From NCBI RefSeq assembly GCF_014644435.1, contig NZ_BMKR01000053.1:1-37994 (forward strand): a stretch of DNA of 37,994 bases. Direction: 5' to 3'. Position numbers and translations under genes: made by a program. Below are positions 24,267 through 32,209 of the stretch, in pieces. Source of the DNA: Paenibacillus albidus. GTDB lineage: Bacteria > Bacillota > Bacilli > Paenibacillales > Paenibacillaceae. Positions within the stretch are counted from its first letter, which is position 1, and each line of letters begins with the position of its first letter. Under the pieces are notes generated by a model. The model worked only from the letters and a program-made list of their open reading frames with translations, made no database searches and was not told the origin of the DNA.

Positions 24267-25061
24267 TTATCTACGGGCGACAGCTTCGGCGAATTCCCGG
24301 ATGATTGCCGCCAGTTGTTCAGGAGCTTCATACATGCTCATATGTCCTGCACCGGCAATCGTAGCCTGGGTCACGTTCTTCTTGTCCGACGTAAACGTGC
24401 GCTCGGCAGGTATCAGGCCGTCCTTCCCGCCTGCCACCAGCAGTATCGGCAGTTCACTGGCAGAGATGACATCGCGCCGGTCAGGACGCTCACGCATGGC
24501 CAAGGCGACTCCGGCCGCCCCCTGCGGAGGCGTCTTGTAACCGATTTCCTTCGTCCGCTCTATAAGGTGCGGTGTTGTCTCAGCCGTCTCCGGTGCGAAC
24601 AATCCGGGAACCAGGCCATCTACAAATGCGGTAATCCCATCATTTTGAATAGTGCTGACACTCTTCAGCCGCTTTTCTTTGGCCTCTTCGCTGTCCGCAT
24701 ATCCGGTGGAATGAATCAATCCGAAGCCTTTGAGGCGTGAGGCATGGCGTTGTGCAAAAGAAAGCGTAATATACCCGCCAAGTGAATGACCGAGTAGAAT
24801 AACCTCTGAAATCTCCAGCTTATTCAGCAGAGAGAGAACATCATCGGCCATTTGCTCGATCCGGTAAGCCCCAAGCGGCGCTTCCGACGCACCATGTCCG
24901 CGCAGGTCAGGTGCAATGACGCGGTAATTCCCACTCAGCTCAGGAATAACCTTCTCCCAGTATTCCGCACTTCCGCAGAACCCGTGCAGCAGCACGATAA
25001 CCTCGCCTTTTCCCTGGTCACTGTAACAAATATTGCTTCCATCACAACGAACGGTTTCCAT
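24267..25061 (-). CDS. Alpha/beta-fold hydrolase
   Basis: 264 residues. Oxyanion motif LLHGFCGS (about 23-30), nucleophile elbow GHSLGG (Ser about 94), acid Asp in AGGKDGLIP and catalytic His in AGAGHMSMYEAP are all in place. A small cap domain lies between. The substrate is unknown; bacterial esterases or haloperoxidase-like enzymes share this layout. AAGAAGGAAG lies before the ATG. Confidence 0.88.
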   Translation of the reverse strand: METVRCDGSNICYSDQGKGEVIVLLHGFCGSAEYWEKVIPELSGNYRVIAPDLRGHGASEAPLGAYRIEQMADDVLSLLNKLEISEVILLGHSLGGYITLSFAQRHASRLKGFGLIHSTGYADSEEAKEKRLKSVSTIQNDGITAFVDGLVPGLFAPETAETTPHLIERTKEIGYKTPPQGAAGVALAMRERPDRRDVISASELPILLVAGGKDGLIPAERTFTSDKKNVTQATIAGAGHMSMYEAPEQLAAIIREFAEAVARR

Positions 25062-25131
25062 AGCTGCTTCCTTCTTTCTATGTAAGAATCAATTAATCCT
25101 ATAATTAAACCAAACCGTTGTTCTTGAAACG

Positions 25132-25659
25132 CTATTTCTCCAGCCCGAACCCTTTTGCCGCCGCTGTGGCAATCTGTCCGGCCATCCCCATCACTCTGTA
25201 CAATGGCGTTGTCTGAAGGGTCCGGTAAGGTTTGGGACCATGCAGGTCCACAATGGCGGCCACACTATAATGCCCTATAGCCGGAAGACTAAGGCCGATA
25301 GACTGTGCCGGCTGCAGCGGCTCCTGCGCAGCGAAGAAAGCGCCCAAGGCATGCGGAGGACCCAGAGAGGCATCAATCGCAATAATAATATGGTCCGGCG
25401 GAATCTCCGTGATCCGGGCAACCAGGTTATCCGCATCGCAGGGAAACGGCAAAGTGCCCATCACATGGGGAAAGCCGTACTCCTGCAGACCGCTGCCTGT
25501 CAGCGGTCCCAGCGCATCTCCGGTGGAGCGGTCCGTCCCGATGCAAAGGAATGTTACAGTCTCCGCCGGATGGCGGCTGGCAATATCACGAAAGAAACGC
25601 ACCAGCTCACCGGCATCCATTTTAATCCGCTTTCGACTCGCCTGCTCCCTGATCGCCAT
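25132..25659 (-). CDS. yyaC: Spore protease YyaC homologue
   Basis: 175 residues. Family motifs CIGTDRSTGDALGPLTG (about 39-55) and IIIAIDASLG (about 91-100), plus GxxxPxIGHYSVAAIVD, identify the DUF1256/YyaC family, related in fold to germination protease Gpr. In Bacillus it is a sporulation gene. It supports an endospore former. GGGAGG lies 11 nt before the ATG. Confidence 0.88.
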   Translation of the reverse strand: MAIREQASRKRIKMDAGELVRFFRDIASRHPAETVTFLCIGTDRSTGDALGPLTGSGLQEYGFPHVMGTLPFPCDADNLVARITEIPPDHIIIAIDASLGPPHALGAFFAAQEPLQPAQSIGLSLPAIGHYSVAAIVDLHGPKPYRTLQTTPLYRVMGMAGQIATAAAKGFGLEK

Positions 25660-25790
25660 AATGCCCTGTCCTCCCTTGTCTTATAATTTTTAATTTTACA
25701 TGATTTCAAGGAGCCCGACAAAAAAATGGTGATCCGGCATCCAACATGGTAAAATACATGAATCAATGCACAGAGAGGATGGTACCCCCA

Positions 25791-26018
25791 ATGGATTTGT
25801 CACAGCCAAGCCAGGAAAATGTGGAATATATGATCGAGGGCATCAAGAACAAACTGAAAATGGCAAGTGCCGCAGCCATGCAGGCCTCCGCGTTCTCGGT
25901 GGATCATTATGAGGATATTCTGGACCTGTATGAGGTAGCCATGGGCAGCGACAGGCTCAGCATCTCCCAGGTGGAAGCACTGGTGTCCGAGCTGGGACGC
26001 TTGCGGCATAATAAATGA
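25791..26018 (+). CDS. yfkK: DUF1128/UPF0435 protein, YfkK-like
   Basis: 75 residues from ATG 25791, chosen because the family starts a few residues before NVEYMIEGIKNKL; the frame is open to 25746. The pattern YMIEGIKNKLKM and EDILDLYEVAMG matches B. subtilis YfkK (about 71 residues). Small, helical and cytosolic; function unknown. Confidence 0.8.
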   Translation: MDLSQPSQENVEYMIEGIKNKLKMASAAAMQASAFSVDHYEDILDLYEVAMGSDRLSISQVEALVSELGRLRHNK

Positions 26019-26057
26019 ATAAAGGCTTCACCTCAAAATAAGGGGTTGACAGACTTA

Positions 26058-26236
26058 ACGGACCGGAGAAACGTTATTTCGCGAAATCAGCGCATTTTTC
26101 CGGCCAGACGGACTCAGAAGCCGCTAAATGATTCATTGCCCCTCATTTTGGGCTAAAGATCATGAAATAAGAGCACCTGTGTCCGTATAAAAGGACAACA
26201 CCCTTCGTTGCCTCAAATAAGGTCATCTGGGTCCGC
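26058..26236. repeat. 180-bp dyad of 24-bp units with 50-bp period
   Basis: Units at 26058-26081 and 26108-26131 (plus strand) and 26163-26186 and 26213-26236 (minus strand). Each begins A/GCGGAC, often with a nearby CAG and TTATTT. Starts are exactly 50 bp apart within each arm, and both arms share one centre at 26147. Units 3 and 4 match at 18 of 24 positions; units 2 and 3 at 15. Function unknown. Confidence 0.7.
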
Positions 26237-26352
26237 TTCCTTGCACAGCCGGTCCCGGTGACGAGTGGTTGCCGGGACTTAGTCAACCGCCGATTATGGA
26301 TTTGTTCCTAAATAAATAAGCGAAGCCGGATTTCATTCCCGGTACAGGCAAA

Positions 26353-26411
26353 CAAGGAGCCCCTTGCTTACAACCTTCATTGGAACAGGTCGTAAGACAA
26401 GAGGCTCTTTG
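26353..26411 (-). terminator. Terminator downstream of the pirin gene
   Basis: A long imperfect hairpin: about 24 nt on each arm with few mismatches and a 12-nt loop, followed on the minus strand by TTTGCC. It lies about 40 bp after the pirin stop. Confidence 0.7.
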
Positions 26412-26449
26412 TGCTGTAGAGGACATTCAATAGATGCCGCTCTTCCAGC

Positions 26450-27169
26450 TTAGGGCAGATCAATCAACACCAGCTCCGCTTGGCCCTCGCTGCTTGTGCC
26501 TTTGATCGTTAGATCGCAGCCTTTGCGGATACGGGCTGCGTCACCAGGCTGCAGTTGGAATTCACCATCTGCACAGGATATCTCCACATTCCCCGAGATC
26601 AGGAAGATATGAGTACGTCTGTCCTCTTGCTGCTGATAATGCAGCACACGGTTGGTATCCAGTAGCGATAGATAAATGGTGGCATTCTCGTTGACCGTCA
26701 GGGCGCCTTCCTCACCGGTCCCCGAAGCAACAGGCAGCAAGGTATTGGTTCTAAATTCATGCGGGAAAAACTTGGCATCCCATTTCGGAGTCAACCCCGG
26801 GCTGTTTGGAAGCAGCCAGATTTGCAGAAACCGAACATTGTCGCTTTCTGAAGGATTCATCTCCGAGTGGTTAATCCCGGTCCCTGCACTTATCGTTTGT
26901 ACCGTACCCGCCTGCAGATCCGCCTGATTGCCAAGATCGTCCTGATGCCTCAGTACGCCGGAAATCACATAAGTAATAATCTCCAGGTCGTGATGGGGAT
27001 GCTCATGCATCCCTTGCTGCGGCTTCAGTTCATTGTCGTTATGCGCCAGCAGCGCACCGAAATGCGCATTGCTGGGATCATCATAATCGGCAAAAGAAAA
27101 GCTGAACTCACTGTGTATCCAAGGTCTATTCGAAGTATGTCGTTCTGCTGACGTTACCACTTTTATCAT
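26450..27169 (-). CDS. Pirin-family cupin, YhhW-like
   Basis: 239 residues, the usual length. The bicupin metal ligands of E. coli YhhW (H57, H59, H101, E103) occur at the same numbers here: HEHPHHDLE and GINHSEMNP. Bacterial pirins of this type act as quercetin 2,3-dioxygenases in vitro or as redox-linked regulators. GGAGGT lies before the ATG. It stands alone between terminators. Confidence 0.9.
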   Translation of the reverse strand: MIKVVTSAERHTSNRPWIHSEFSFSFADYDDPSNAHFGALLAHNDNELKPQQGMHEHPHHDLEIITYVISGVLRHQDDLGNQADLQAGTVQTISAGTGINHSEMNPSESDNVRFLQIWLLPNSPGLTPKWDAKFFPHEFRTNTLLPVASGTGEEGALTVNENATIYLSLLDTNRVLHYQQQEDRRTHIFLISGNVEISCADGEFQLQPGDAARIRKGCDLTIKGTSSEGQAELVLIDLP

Positions 27170-27277
27170 AATTTTCGCACCTCCAGGATTGTAAAACCCT
27201 TCGATTCAGATTTGTGAACAGGCGCTTTAATTATTTAGTTCTTACCCGTATCCTTTCAAATTTAATCATTCTGATTG

Positions 27278-28279
27278 TTAAGTCAAAGTCAATTTGAACT
27301 CGGTATCTGCATGCCCTACCTGCGTGCCGCCATCATTATAGATCACACCCGAAAAAGCAGTGCGGAGCTTCTCCAGTGTATTCTTATGGCTGTAACCCAA
27401 CTGGTCCAATATACTCCGCACAATGAGCCCCCACTCTTCTTCCGAACCGTCCAGGATCTTAAAGCAGATGCCCAGCCGCTCGCGGCGCAGGCCAAAGCAG
27501 TAGACTCCCTTGAATCCGCCTTTGGCCACAATATTATCATCCGCCAAAAGGATGGAGTCGAGCCGGCCATGACCGGCCACCATTTCCGGGTGCGCATTCA
27601 TCGCCGCCGTAATCTTGGTAACCGCCATGCGCGTTGGCTCATCTTGAATTAGGTCGGGACAGGCCAGCTTCAAATAAGCGGCGGCCAGCGACTTCAGCGG
27701 AAGCGCAAATACCGGCAGTCCGCAACCGTCGGTTCCAAGGCCAATACTTTCCGCAGGGATGCCCGCCATATTCGCGATAGTCTCAATAATCTCTTTCTGT
27801 ACCGGATAACCCGGCTGAGCATATTCTTCGAGCGGCAAGCCCTTCAATTTGCTGTAGGCCAAGATCCCCATGTGTTTCCCTGAGCAATTATGATAGAGCT
27901 TCCTTTTGCCCTGCCCGCGAATCGCCTGTTCTCTGCTCAAGGAGTTCAGTGGATAGCTTGTTGCACAGATCATGTCCGACTCATCGATACCAATCTTGGC
28001 CGAAATACGCTCGAGTGTAGCAATATGATAATCTTCACCCCGGTGGGAAGCGGTCATCAATGCAATTTCAGCTGGTGTAAAACCATAATGTTCTGCAATG
28101 CCCGCCCGGATTCCCGGAATGGCCTGCAGCGGCTTGGCCGCAGAGCGGGTAAAGGTTACAAACCCGGGATCACCGGCATAACCCTTCAACAGTCCGCCTT
28201 CTCCTACAATAGCTATATGTCCGCTGTGAACACACTCCAGCAAATCCGACCGATATTCACGTACCAACACTGTTTCCAC
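27278..28279 (-). CDS. L-asparaginase, type III (Asparaginase_II, ReAV-like)
   Basis: 333 residues. The Rhizobium etli ReAV active-site pattern is conserved: FTRSAAKP (Ser46, Lys49), TASHRGE (Ser78), NCSGKHMG (Cys132, Lys135) and a later DGCGLPVF cysteine. It hydrolyses L-asparagine to aspartate and ammonia and is unrelated to type I/II bacterial asparaginases. Start GTG (28277-28279) with GAGGAG about 9 nt upstream. No signal peptide, so cytosolic. Confidence 0.88.
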   Translation of the reverse strand: METVLVREYRSDLLECVHSGHIAIVGEGGLLKGYAGDPGFVTFTRSAAKPLQAIPGIRAGIAEHYGFTPAEIALMTASHRGEDYHIATLERISAKIGIDESDMICATSYPLNSLSREQAIRGQGKRKLYHNCSGKHMGILAYSKLKGLPLEEYAQPGYPVQKEIIETIANMAGIPAESIGLGTDGCGLPVFALPLKSLAAAYLKLACPDLIQDEPTRMAVTKITAAMNAHPEMVAGHGRLDSILLADDNIVAKGGFKGVYCFGLRRERLGICFKILDGSEEEWGLIVRSILDQLGYSHKNTLEKLRTAFSGVIYNDGGTQVGHADTEFKLTLT

Positions 28280-28544
28280 TTAGGTCTCTCCTCTTTCCTC
28301 TATATGTCCGTACTAGAAACTATATAATTTTTCTGCCATGCGGGGTACTTTGTAAAGTTCCAAAAGAGCTTGTTTATCCTTATAAAAGTGTACTTCCTTA
28401 AGTATTCCTTCTTATTGCTCGGGTAATCTTTCCCTTGCTCTTTGACTGTTTCAGCGGATACCCCAACGTTTATATACGAAGTAAGATAACATCAGGTAGC
28501 CCTGATAGTTGAACTACCTTATTCTAAATTAGGAGTGATTAGTG

Positions 28545-29009
28545 ATGAATAAAGCAGAGACGGAATATCCGGTACAGAGCGGAAGCACTTTCTTCAAAGG
28601 ACTTTTTATCGGCAGCCTGCTGGGAGCAGCGGCAGCCCTGTTATTCGCCCCCAAACCGGGCAGCGAACTGCGCAGTGATCTTTCCGACAAGCTTTCAACG
28701 GCGACAGACAAAACGAAAGAGGTAGCCACTGCCGTAACCGACAAAACCAAAGCCCTTGCCACTACTGTTGGCGAAAAGGCGACAGATTTGGCCAGTACGG
28801 TATCTGCCAAGGCATCCGATATCTACACTACAGTCACCGACAGCAAACAGCAAATTGCTGCTACCCTGCAGGAAACGGGGAAGCAGATTAGCGGCACTAT
28901 AAGCGACGCTTCCGGAAGTGTAGCCGATGACGTCAGCGACGCTTCCAAAAAAGTGGCCGATGAAGCCAAGGATGCCAAAGAAGAAGTTAAAACATCCTAT
29001 AGTCCTTAA
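28545..29009 (+). CDS. YtxH-domain stress/envelope protein
   Basis: 154 residues from ATG 28545 (AGGAGTG upstream; the GTG three nt earlier is less likely). One N-terminal membrane helix (FFKGLFIGSLLGAAAALLFAP, given in outline) is followed by the typical KPGSELR motif. The rest is a long helical region of repeated Thr/Ala/Lys/Asp heptads resembling LEA or apolipophorin-like helices. YtxH-type proteins are general-stress envelope proteins. A terminator follows. Confidence 0.82.
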   Translation: MNKAETEYPVQSGSTFFKGLFIGSLLGAAAALLFAPKPGSELRSDLSDKLSTATDKTKEVATAVTDKTKALATTVGEKATDLASTVSAKASDIYTTVTDSKQQIAATLQETGKQISGTISDASGSVADDVSDASKKVADEAKDAKEEVKTSYSP

Positions 29010-29054
29010 GCACCCGGCTTAACCTGCGGTTAAAAACAGCTATGATACCCTTTG

Positions 29055-29092
29055 CAATAGCCAGCTGACCGCAGCTGGCTATTGTTATGTTT
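29055..29092 (+). terminator. Terminator of the ytxH-like gene
   Basis: A perfect 13-bp stem (29055-29067 with 29072-29084), loop ACCG, then TTATGTTTG. Confidence 0.85.
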
Positions 29093-29154
29093 GTATGGGC
29101 AGCCCCGGAACCTATCATCCTAAGCCTCAGGGCTACAGAAAGCAGGGATATCTT

Positions 29155-29487
29155 ATGGGAGAATCAGTGAACAAGAACAACATCTATGAAGTCGATGAGC
29201 ATCCCTTTGAGCTGCGGCATGAGGTGAAACGGCTAAACGCCAGACTGGACAAAATCGCCGATTCGCTGGAGAAGTCGGAGTTCAAGGATATTCTGGAAAA
29301 CTATACCGACCCAAAAAAAAGGATTGTTACCAACCTTATGGCCGGGATTTCCCGGGGTCTTGGTTTGTCTCTCGGCACCTTTGTCATTCTCGGTCTGCTG
29401 GGTTATATCCTTAGCCTATTTCTCGATGTGCCGGTTATCGGAGAATATCTTGGCGAGATTAAAAAGTATATTGATGCCAACAGCTAA
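29155..29487 (+). CDS. DUF5665-type small membrane protein
   Basis: 110 residues from ATG 29155; a GTG at 29167 with GGGAG five nt upstream is an alternative. A charged helical region (about 15-60) precedes two close hydrophobic segments (GLGLSLGTFVILGLLGYILSL, in outline), the second continuing into PVIGEYLGEIKKYI. This matches DUF5665-like proteins, often beside YtxH. Function unknown. Confidence 0.75.
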   Translation: MGESVNKNNIYEVDEHPFELRHEVKRLNARLDKIADSLEKSEFKDILENYTDPKKRIVTNLMAGISRGLGLSLGTFVILGLLGYILSLFLDVPVIGEYLGEIKKYIDANS

Positions 29488-29838
29488 CCCGTCCTCTCCC
29501 CCGCCCCCCCGGATGCCTGCTCCAGCAGGATTAGACGTCCGGCGGGGTGATTATTTAGGCGCGGGGTAGGGGTAGTACAGAAGAAAGGGCATGTGTGCCC
29601 CAGTGTTCGTTGGTAAAAATCTCGGAAAGTAACATGCTTGATTTTACTTACTTTCTTAATGGTTTATATTAGGTAATAAAAATTAAATATTGGAAAGCAA
29701 GTTTCAAGAGGTTTTTAGCCTGTTAAAAATGTTGGAAAGTCCATAGCATTGAAATTAACACGAAGTATCCCATGGGCGTATTTACTCACTTTGTTTACTC
29801 ATATAATTGATATTACCCAATAATGATTCAATTTGTCT
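29488..29838. other. Intergenic region and composition boundary
   Basis: No gene seen. A GC-rich hairpin (about 29500-29547, inner stem CCTGCT/AGCAGG at 29516-29529) probably ends the DUF5665 transcript. From about 29600 rightward the DNA is clearly AT-rich. Three irregularly spaced copies of a TGGAAAG-like motif (29623, 29691, 29733) lie here. Confidence 0.55.
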
Positions 29839-30644
29839 CTATGTAATTTCTTGCTCGGTTTTTAAGCTTTTGATTTCATTCTGTTGCATTAATATCATCT
29901 GATTAAGCCCTTGTATAATTCCTTCATCGCTCTTCTGCACTTGTTGGATATAATCTATATTGCTCTGGATTATATCCATTTGAACTACACTCTTGTTCTC
30001 AACTTTTGTGAAAAAAACAAAACTCAAACAGATAATCAATACAAACATTCCTAAGCAAAGCATCGCATTACGCAAACTATTATTACTACTATCAACATAA
30101 TTATTTAGAATCCAATTATCATGCATTTTCAGCTCGTAATTTCGAGCCAACAGAAATACTTTTTCTGAATTTTGATTATCCTCATTCCCACTCAAACTAC
30201 TCAAGTACTCAAGTACTCAAACTCATTCGGTTCTAAGACATAATTAGCACGACTATTCAACGTTAGTAATGAAAACCAACCACTTAATATAAGATAAAAT
30301 GTGCTGAGTAAAATAATAATAACTAACGCACAATTTAAAAATGGGCTATCAACAAACTTATCTTTGATATTCAACAAGTATCCTAATACTGCTCCTAAGA
30401 AAGTGAAAGAGAGAGTTACTGCAACTGCAGTGACTTTTGCCTTATCTTCAAGTGACTTCTTGTTATCTACTAACATAGTGAATAGAGATTCAGCATCTTT
30501 TACACTAACATTTTTAAATTGCTTAATAATAAAAGTAGAATCTTCCTTAATAAGTTGTTGTTTCGTATTTTGAATGGTTTTATTGATTGACTTTTGCGCT
30601 CTCCGAAATTCTATAATTAGAAATACCCATTCCAATAATTTCAT
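29839..30644 (-). pseudogene. Membrane protein of the graspetide locus, split by an 8-bp duplication
   Basis: Two open frames: 30201-30644 (147 residues, ATG 30644) and 29839-30204 (121 residues, TTG, 4-bp overlap). At the junction the 8-bp unit TACTTGAG (minus strand) is duplicated. Removing one unit joins both into a single 265-residue frame reading EFEYLSSLSGNEDN across the join. The restored protein has an N-terminal helix, a pair of membrane segments (about 74-92 and 101-124), a soluble middle and a third membrane segment (about 193-213) followed by a coiled-coil-like tail. I do not recognise the family; the KSLEDKAK-two-helix pattern resembles membrane effectors. It starts inside the ATP-grasp stop (ATGA), so it belongs to the operon, perhaps as exporter or immunity. 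Confidence 0.6.
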
Positions 30645-31586
30645 TTCTCACCTATCAATAAATCACAAATACTATTTTGAATATTAAAGCCAGATGCTTC
30701 GACTAACCAAGCCCATTCACCAGTAGGATTAATTTCAATGAATACGTATGATTCACCTTGTTCTATTAAATCAATGGCACCAAACCCCAAACCAAGTTCG
30801 CGAACTAATGAAATGCATTGGTTTTCTAGAGACTTTGGTAGTTGAAATGGCACAAAGCTAACATCATCTTTCTTCATACGCCAGTCTCCGGCAACGCCAT
30901 TATTATTACTCAGACCTTACTGCAAAAACATCATTTCCAACCACCGTTACCCGCACATCGATTTTTGGATAAACATACTCCTGAATTACAATAGGAACTA
31001 AACCTAATTCAGCTGATAGTAGTTCCTTATCGCTTATGACATTGGAGTATACAAAAGCATCTTTAGAATCGATTTGCAGCACAGCAGTATCCACAGATTT
31101 CACAATATATTGCTTATCTAAAAAATCACTAATAGTGGTCGTATTAGTGATTTTTGTACTCGGACATGTAAAACCTAATCTAGCAGTATAGATTAATTGA
31201 AGTAATTTATTCTCTGCTTTAAATGTAGCGGTTGGATCGTTTACCCATTTCGCATTCTCAAAAATAGATAAATTACGCAAAAAAGCCATCCATTGGTTTC
31301 TGTAGAGCTGCATATCTGCTGAAACCTCCGGTTTATATGTATCTCTAAGATATATGGGAGCCCTATAATAGACACTTTTCAACAAAGCTTCATTTGTAAC
31401 GTACGTCTGTCCAGCTATCCTTAAGGTTAAGGAAAGAGTCTGAAGATCCAGCTCTATATCATATAAGTGCATTTCATCAAGGTTTATACGAAAGTAAGCA
31501 AGATTACGTCTTTTAAGTTCAATACAGACATAATCTGTCGTAAAATCCATTTTGTCAGAGATAATCAATATATTAAAAGATATCAC
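30641..31586 (-). pseudogene. MvdC/MvdD-type ATP-grasp graspetide ligase, one-base frameshift
   Basis: Two consecutive frames make one ligase of about 312 residues. The first (30906-31586, GTG 31586) covers the N-terminal pre-ATP-grasp domain and central lid, ending at KIDVRVTVVGNDVFAVRSE. The second (to 30641) carries GDWRMKK, GLGFGAIDL and FIEINPTGEWAWLVE, the Mg-ATP binding Asn/Glu motif of the family. The break is GAG-TAA-TAA-TAA: reading one base further gives GAG, then AAT AAT AAT. This looks like a single T insertion or a +1 shift site. The family forms ester or amide links between Thr/Ser/Lys and Asp/Glu of a peptide. GTG overlaps the precursor stop (GTGA). Confidence 0.8.
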
Positions 31587-31810
31587 TTTCTGTCTTCACC
31601 TGTTTCAATATCACATTTCTTGGTCGAGGGCTTTAGACGACCCTTTTCTATAATCATCGGAATATTTTTCTCATTTACTATCCAATATCCAGCAATAGCA
31701 TCGTAGGTACAGTCATCAAAAACGGGTTTAACCTTAGGGATATCATATATGTATGCTTTACTTAGTTATCTATTTTTTTGAACATCAGTCATAGAATGAA
31801 TTTTCAACAT
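31583..31810 (-). pseudogene. Graspetide precursor peptide with in-frame stop
   Basis: From ATG 31810 (GGAGG 4 nt upstream) one frame runs to TGA 31583 with a single interruption: TAA at codon 15 (31766-31768). If that were a sense codon, the product is about 75 residues: a leader (MLKIHSMTDVQKNR, then LSKAYIYDIPKVKPV), a conserved-looking middle (DDCTYDAIAGYWIVN) and a C-terminal core KPSTKKCDIETGEDRK. The core combines Ser/Thr/Lys donors with Asp/Glu acceptors, the pattern of graspetides, and the gene overlaps the ATP-grasp start. A nonsense change of, for example, a Tyr or Lys codon would explain it. No family name for this core is claimed. Confidence 0.65.
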
Positions 31811-31958
31811 CCTACCTCCAATATTCATATAAATAAATTTATTATCAGTAACTATGTCTAGTTTAAGACTTTGTAATACTTATTTCACCCTATCAGTTAG
31901 TTTGCCTATAATCAAATTGCATTGCAGACCTAGTTAAATCATTATGTAATCAATATTA

Positions 31959-31987
31959 TTGACTATCATCACAGAACCCCCTATTAT
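31959..31987 (+). promoter_or_regulatory. Orphan plus-strand promoter
   Basis: -35 TTGACT (31959-31964), 17-nt spacer, -10 TATTAT (31982-31987). No plus-strand gene follows; a hairpin lies about 55 nt after the predicted start. Confidence 0.5.
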
Positions 31988-32044
31988 ACAATATCCATAT
32001 CTTAATATGATTTGATGGATAACCCTGCCCTTTAGCTTAAACGA

Positions 32045-32085
32045 AAACAAAGAGCAGCTCTGCCGTGGCAAACTGCTCCTTGTTT
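32045..32085. terminator. Strong hairpin, terminator-like on both strands
   Basis: AAACAA..TTGTTT outer stem with GAGCAG/CTGCTC and TGCC/GGCA inner pairs (32045-32085). On the minus strand a TTTGTTTTCGTTT tail follows, so it mainly suits leftward transcripts from the transposase remnant; on the plus strand it could end a short RNA from 31959-31987. Confidence 0.6.
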
Positions 32086-32160
32086 GATTCAACTATCGTT
32101 CATCGTTAGTTCAGCGCGGTTTTGATAAGGTTCACCGCGCTGTATGTAACGGCAAGTTAA

Positions 32161-32209
32161 TTTTAAAAAAGGAGAACATCTTTTTTAAGATCCCTCCTGT
32201 TTTTTAAAA
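32161..32209. terminator. AT-rich bidirectional terminator-like hairpin
   Basis: Arms TTTTAAAAAA-GGAG and CTCC-TTTTTTAAAA (32161-32174 with 32194-32209, 2-nt bulge) enclose ATCTT/AAGAT. It overlaps the end of the transposase remnant. Confidence 0.6.

Larger units (their letters stand above)
26019..26449. other. Intergenic region with a symmetric repeat array and a terminator
   Basis: No gene is supported. It holds four degenerate 24-bp units in inverted layout (26058-26236), a 7-bp-stem hairpin (26252-26278) and the long pirin terminator hairpin (26353-26411). It lies between the convergent yfkK and pirin genes. Confidence 0.7.
31811..32184. other. Intergenic region upstream of the graspetide operon
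   Basis: AT-rich. No gene is seen. It contains a plus-strand promoter (31959-31987), a strong hairpin (32045-32085), a CAGCGCGG/CCGCGCTG inverted repeat (about 32112-32142) and the start of the AT-rich hairpin at 32161-32209. A promoter for the precursor gene is not obvious. Confidence 0.5.

Noticed and set aside
26252..26290. Hairpin GTCCCGG/CCGGGAC with a competing GGTTG/CAACC pairing, resembling an attenuator
   Set aside because: No start or stop of a transcript or downstream gene fits; it lies between convergent genes.
29615..29760. Three TGGAAAG-like motifs resembling a repeat array
   Set aside because: Spacing is irregular (68 and 42 bp) and only the first and third copies are similar beyond the core; not CRISPR and not clearly functional.
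31467..31706. Plus-strand frame opposite the graspetide precursor and ligase
   Set aside because: It has no ribosome site, and the opposite strand has family motifs and overlapping starts and stops.
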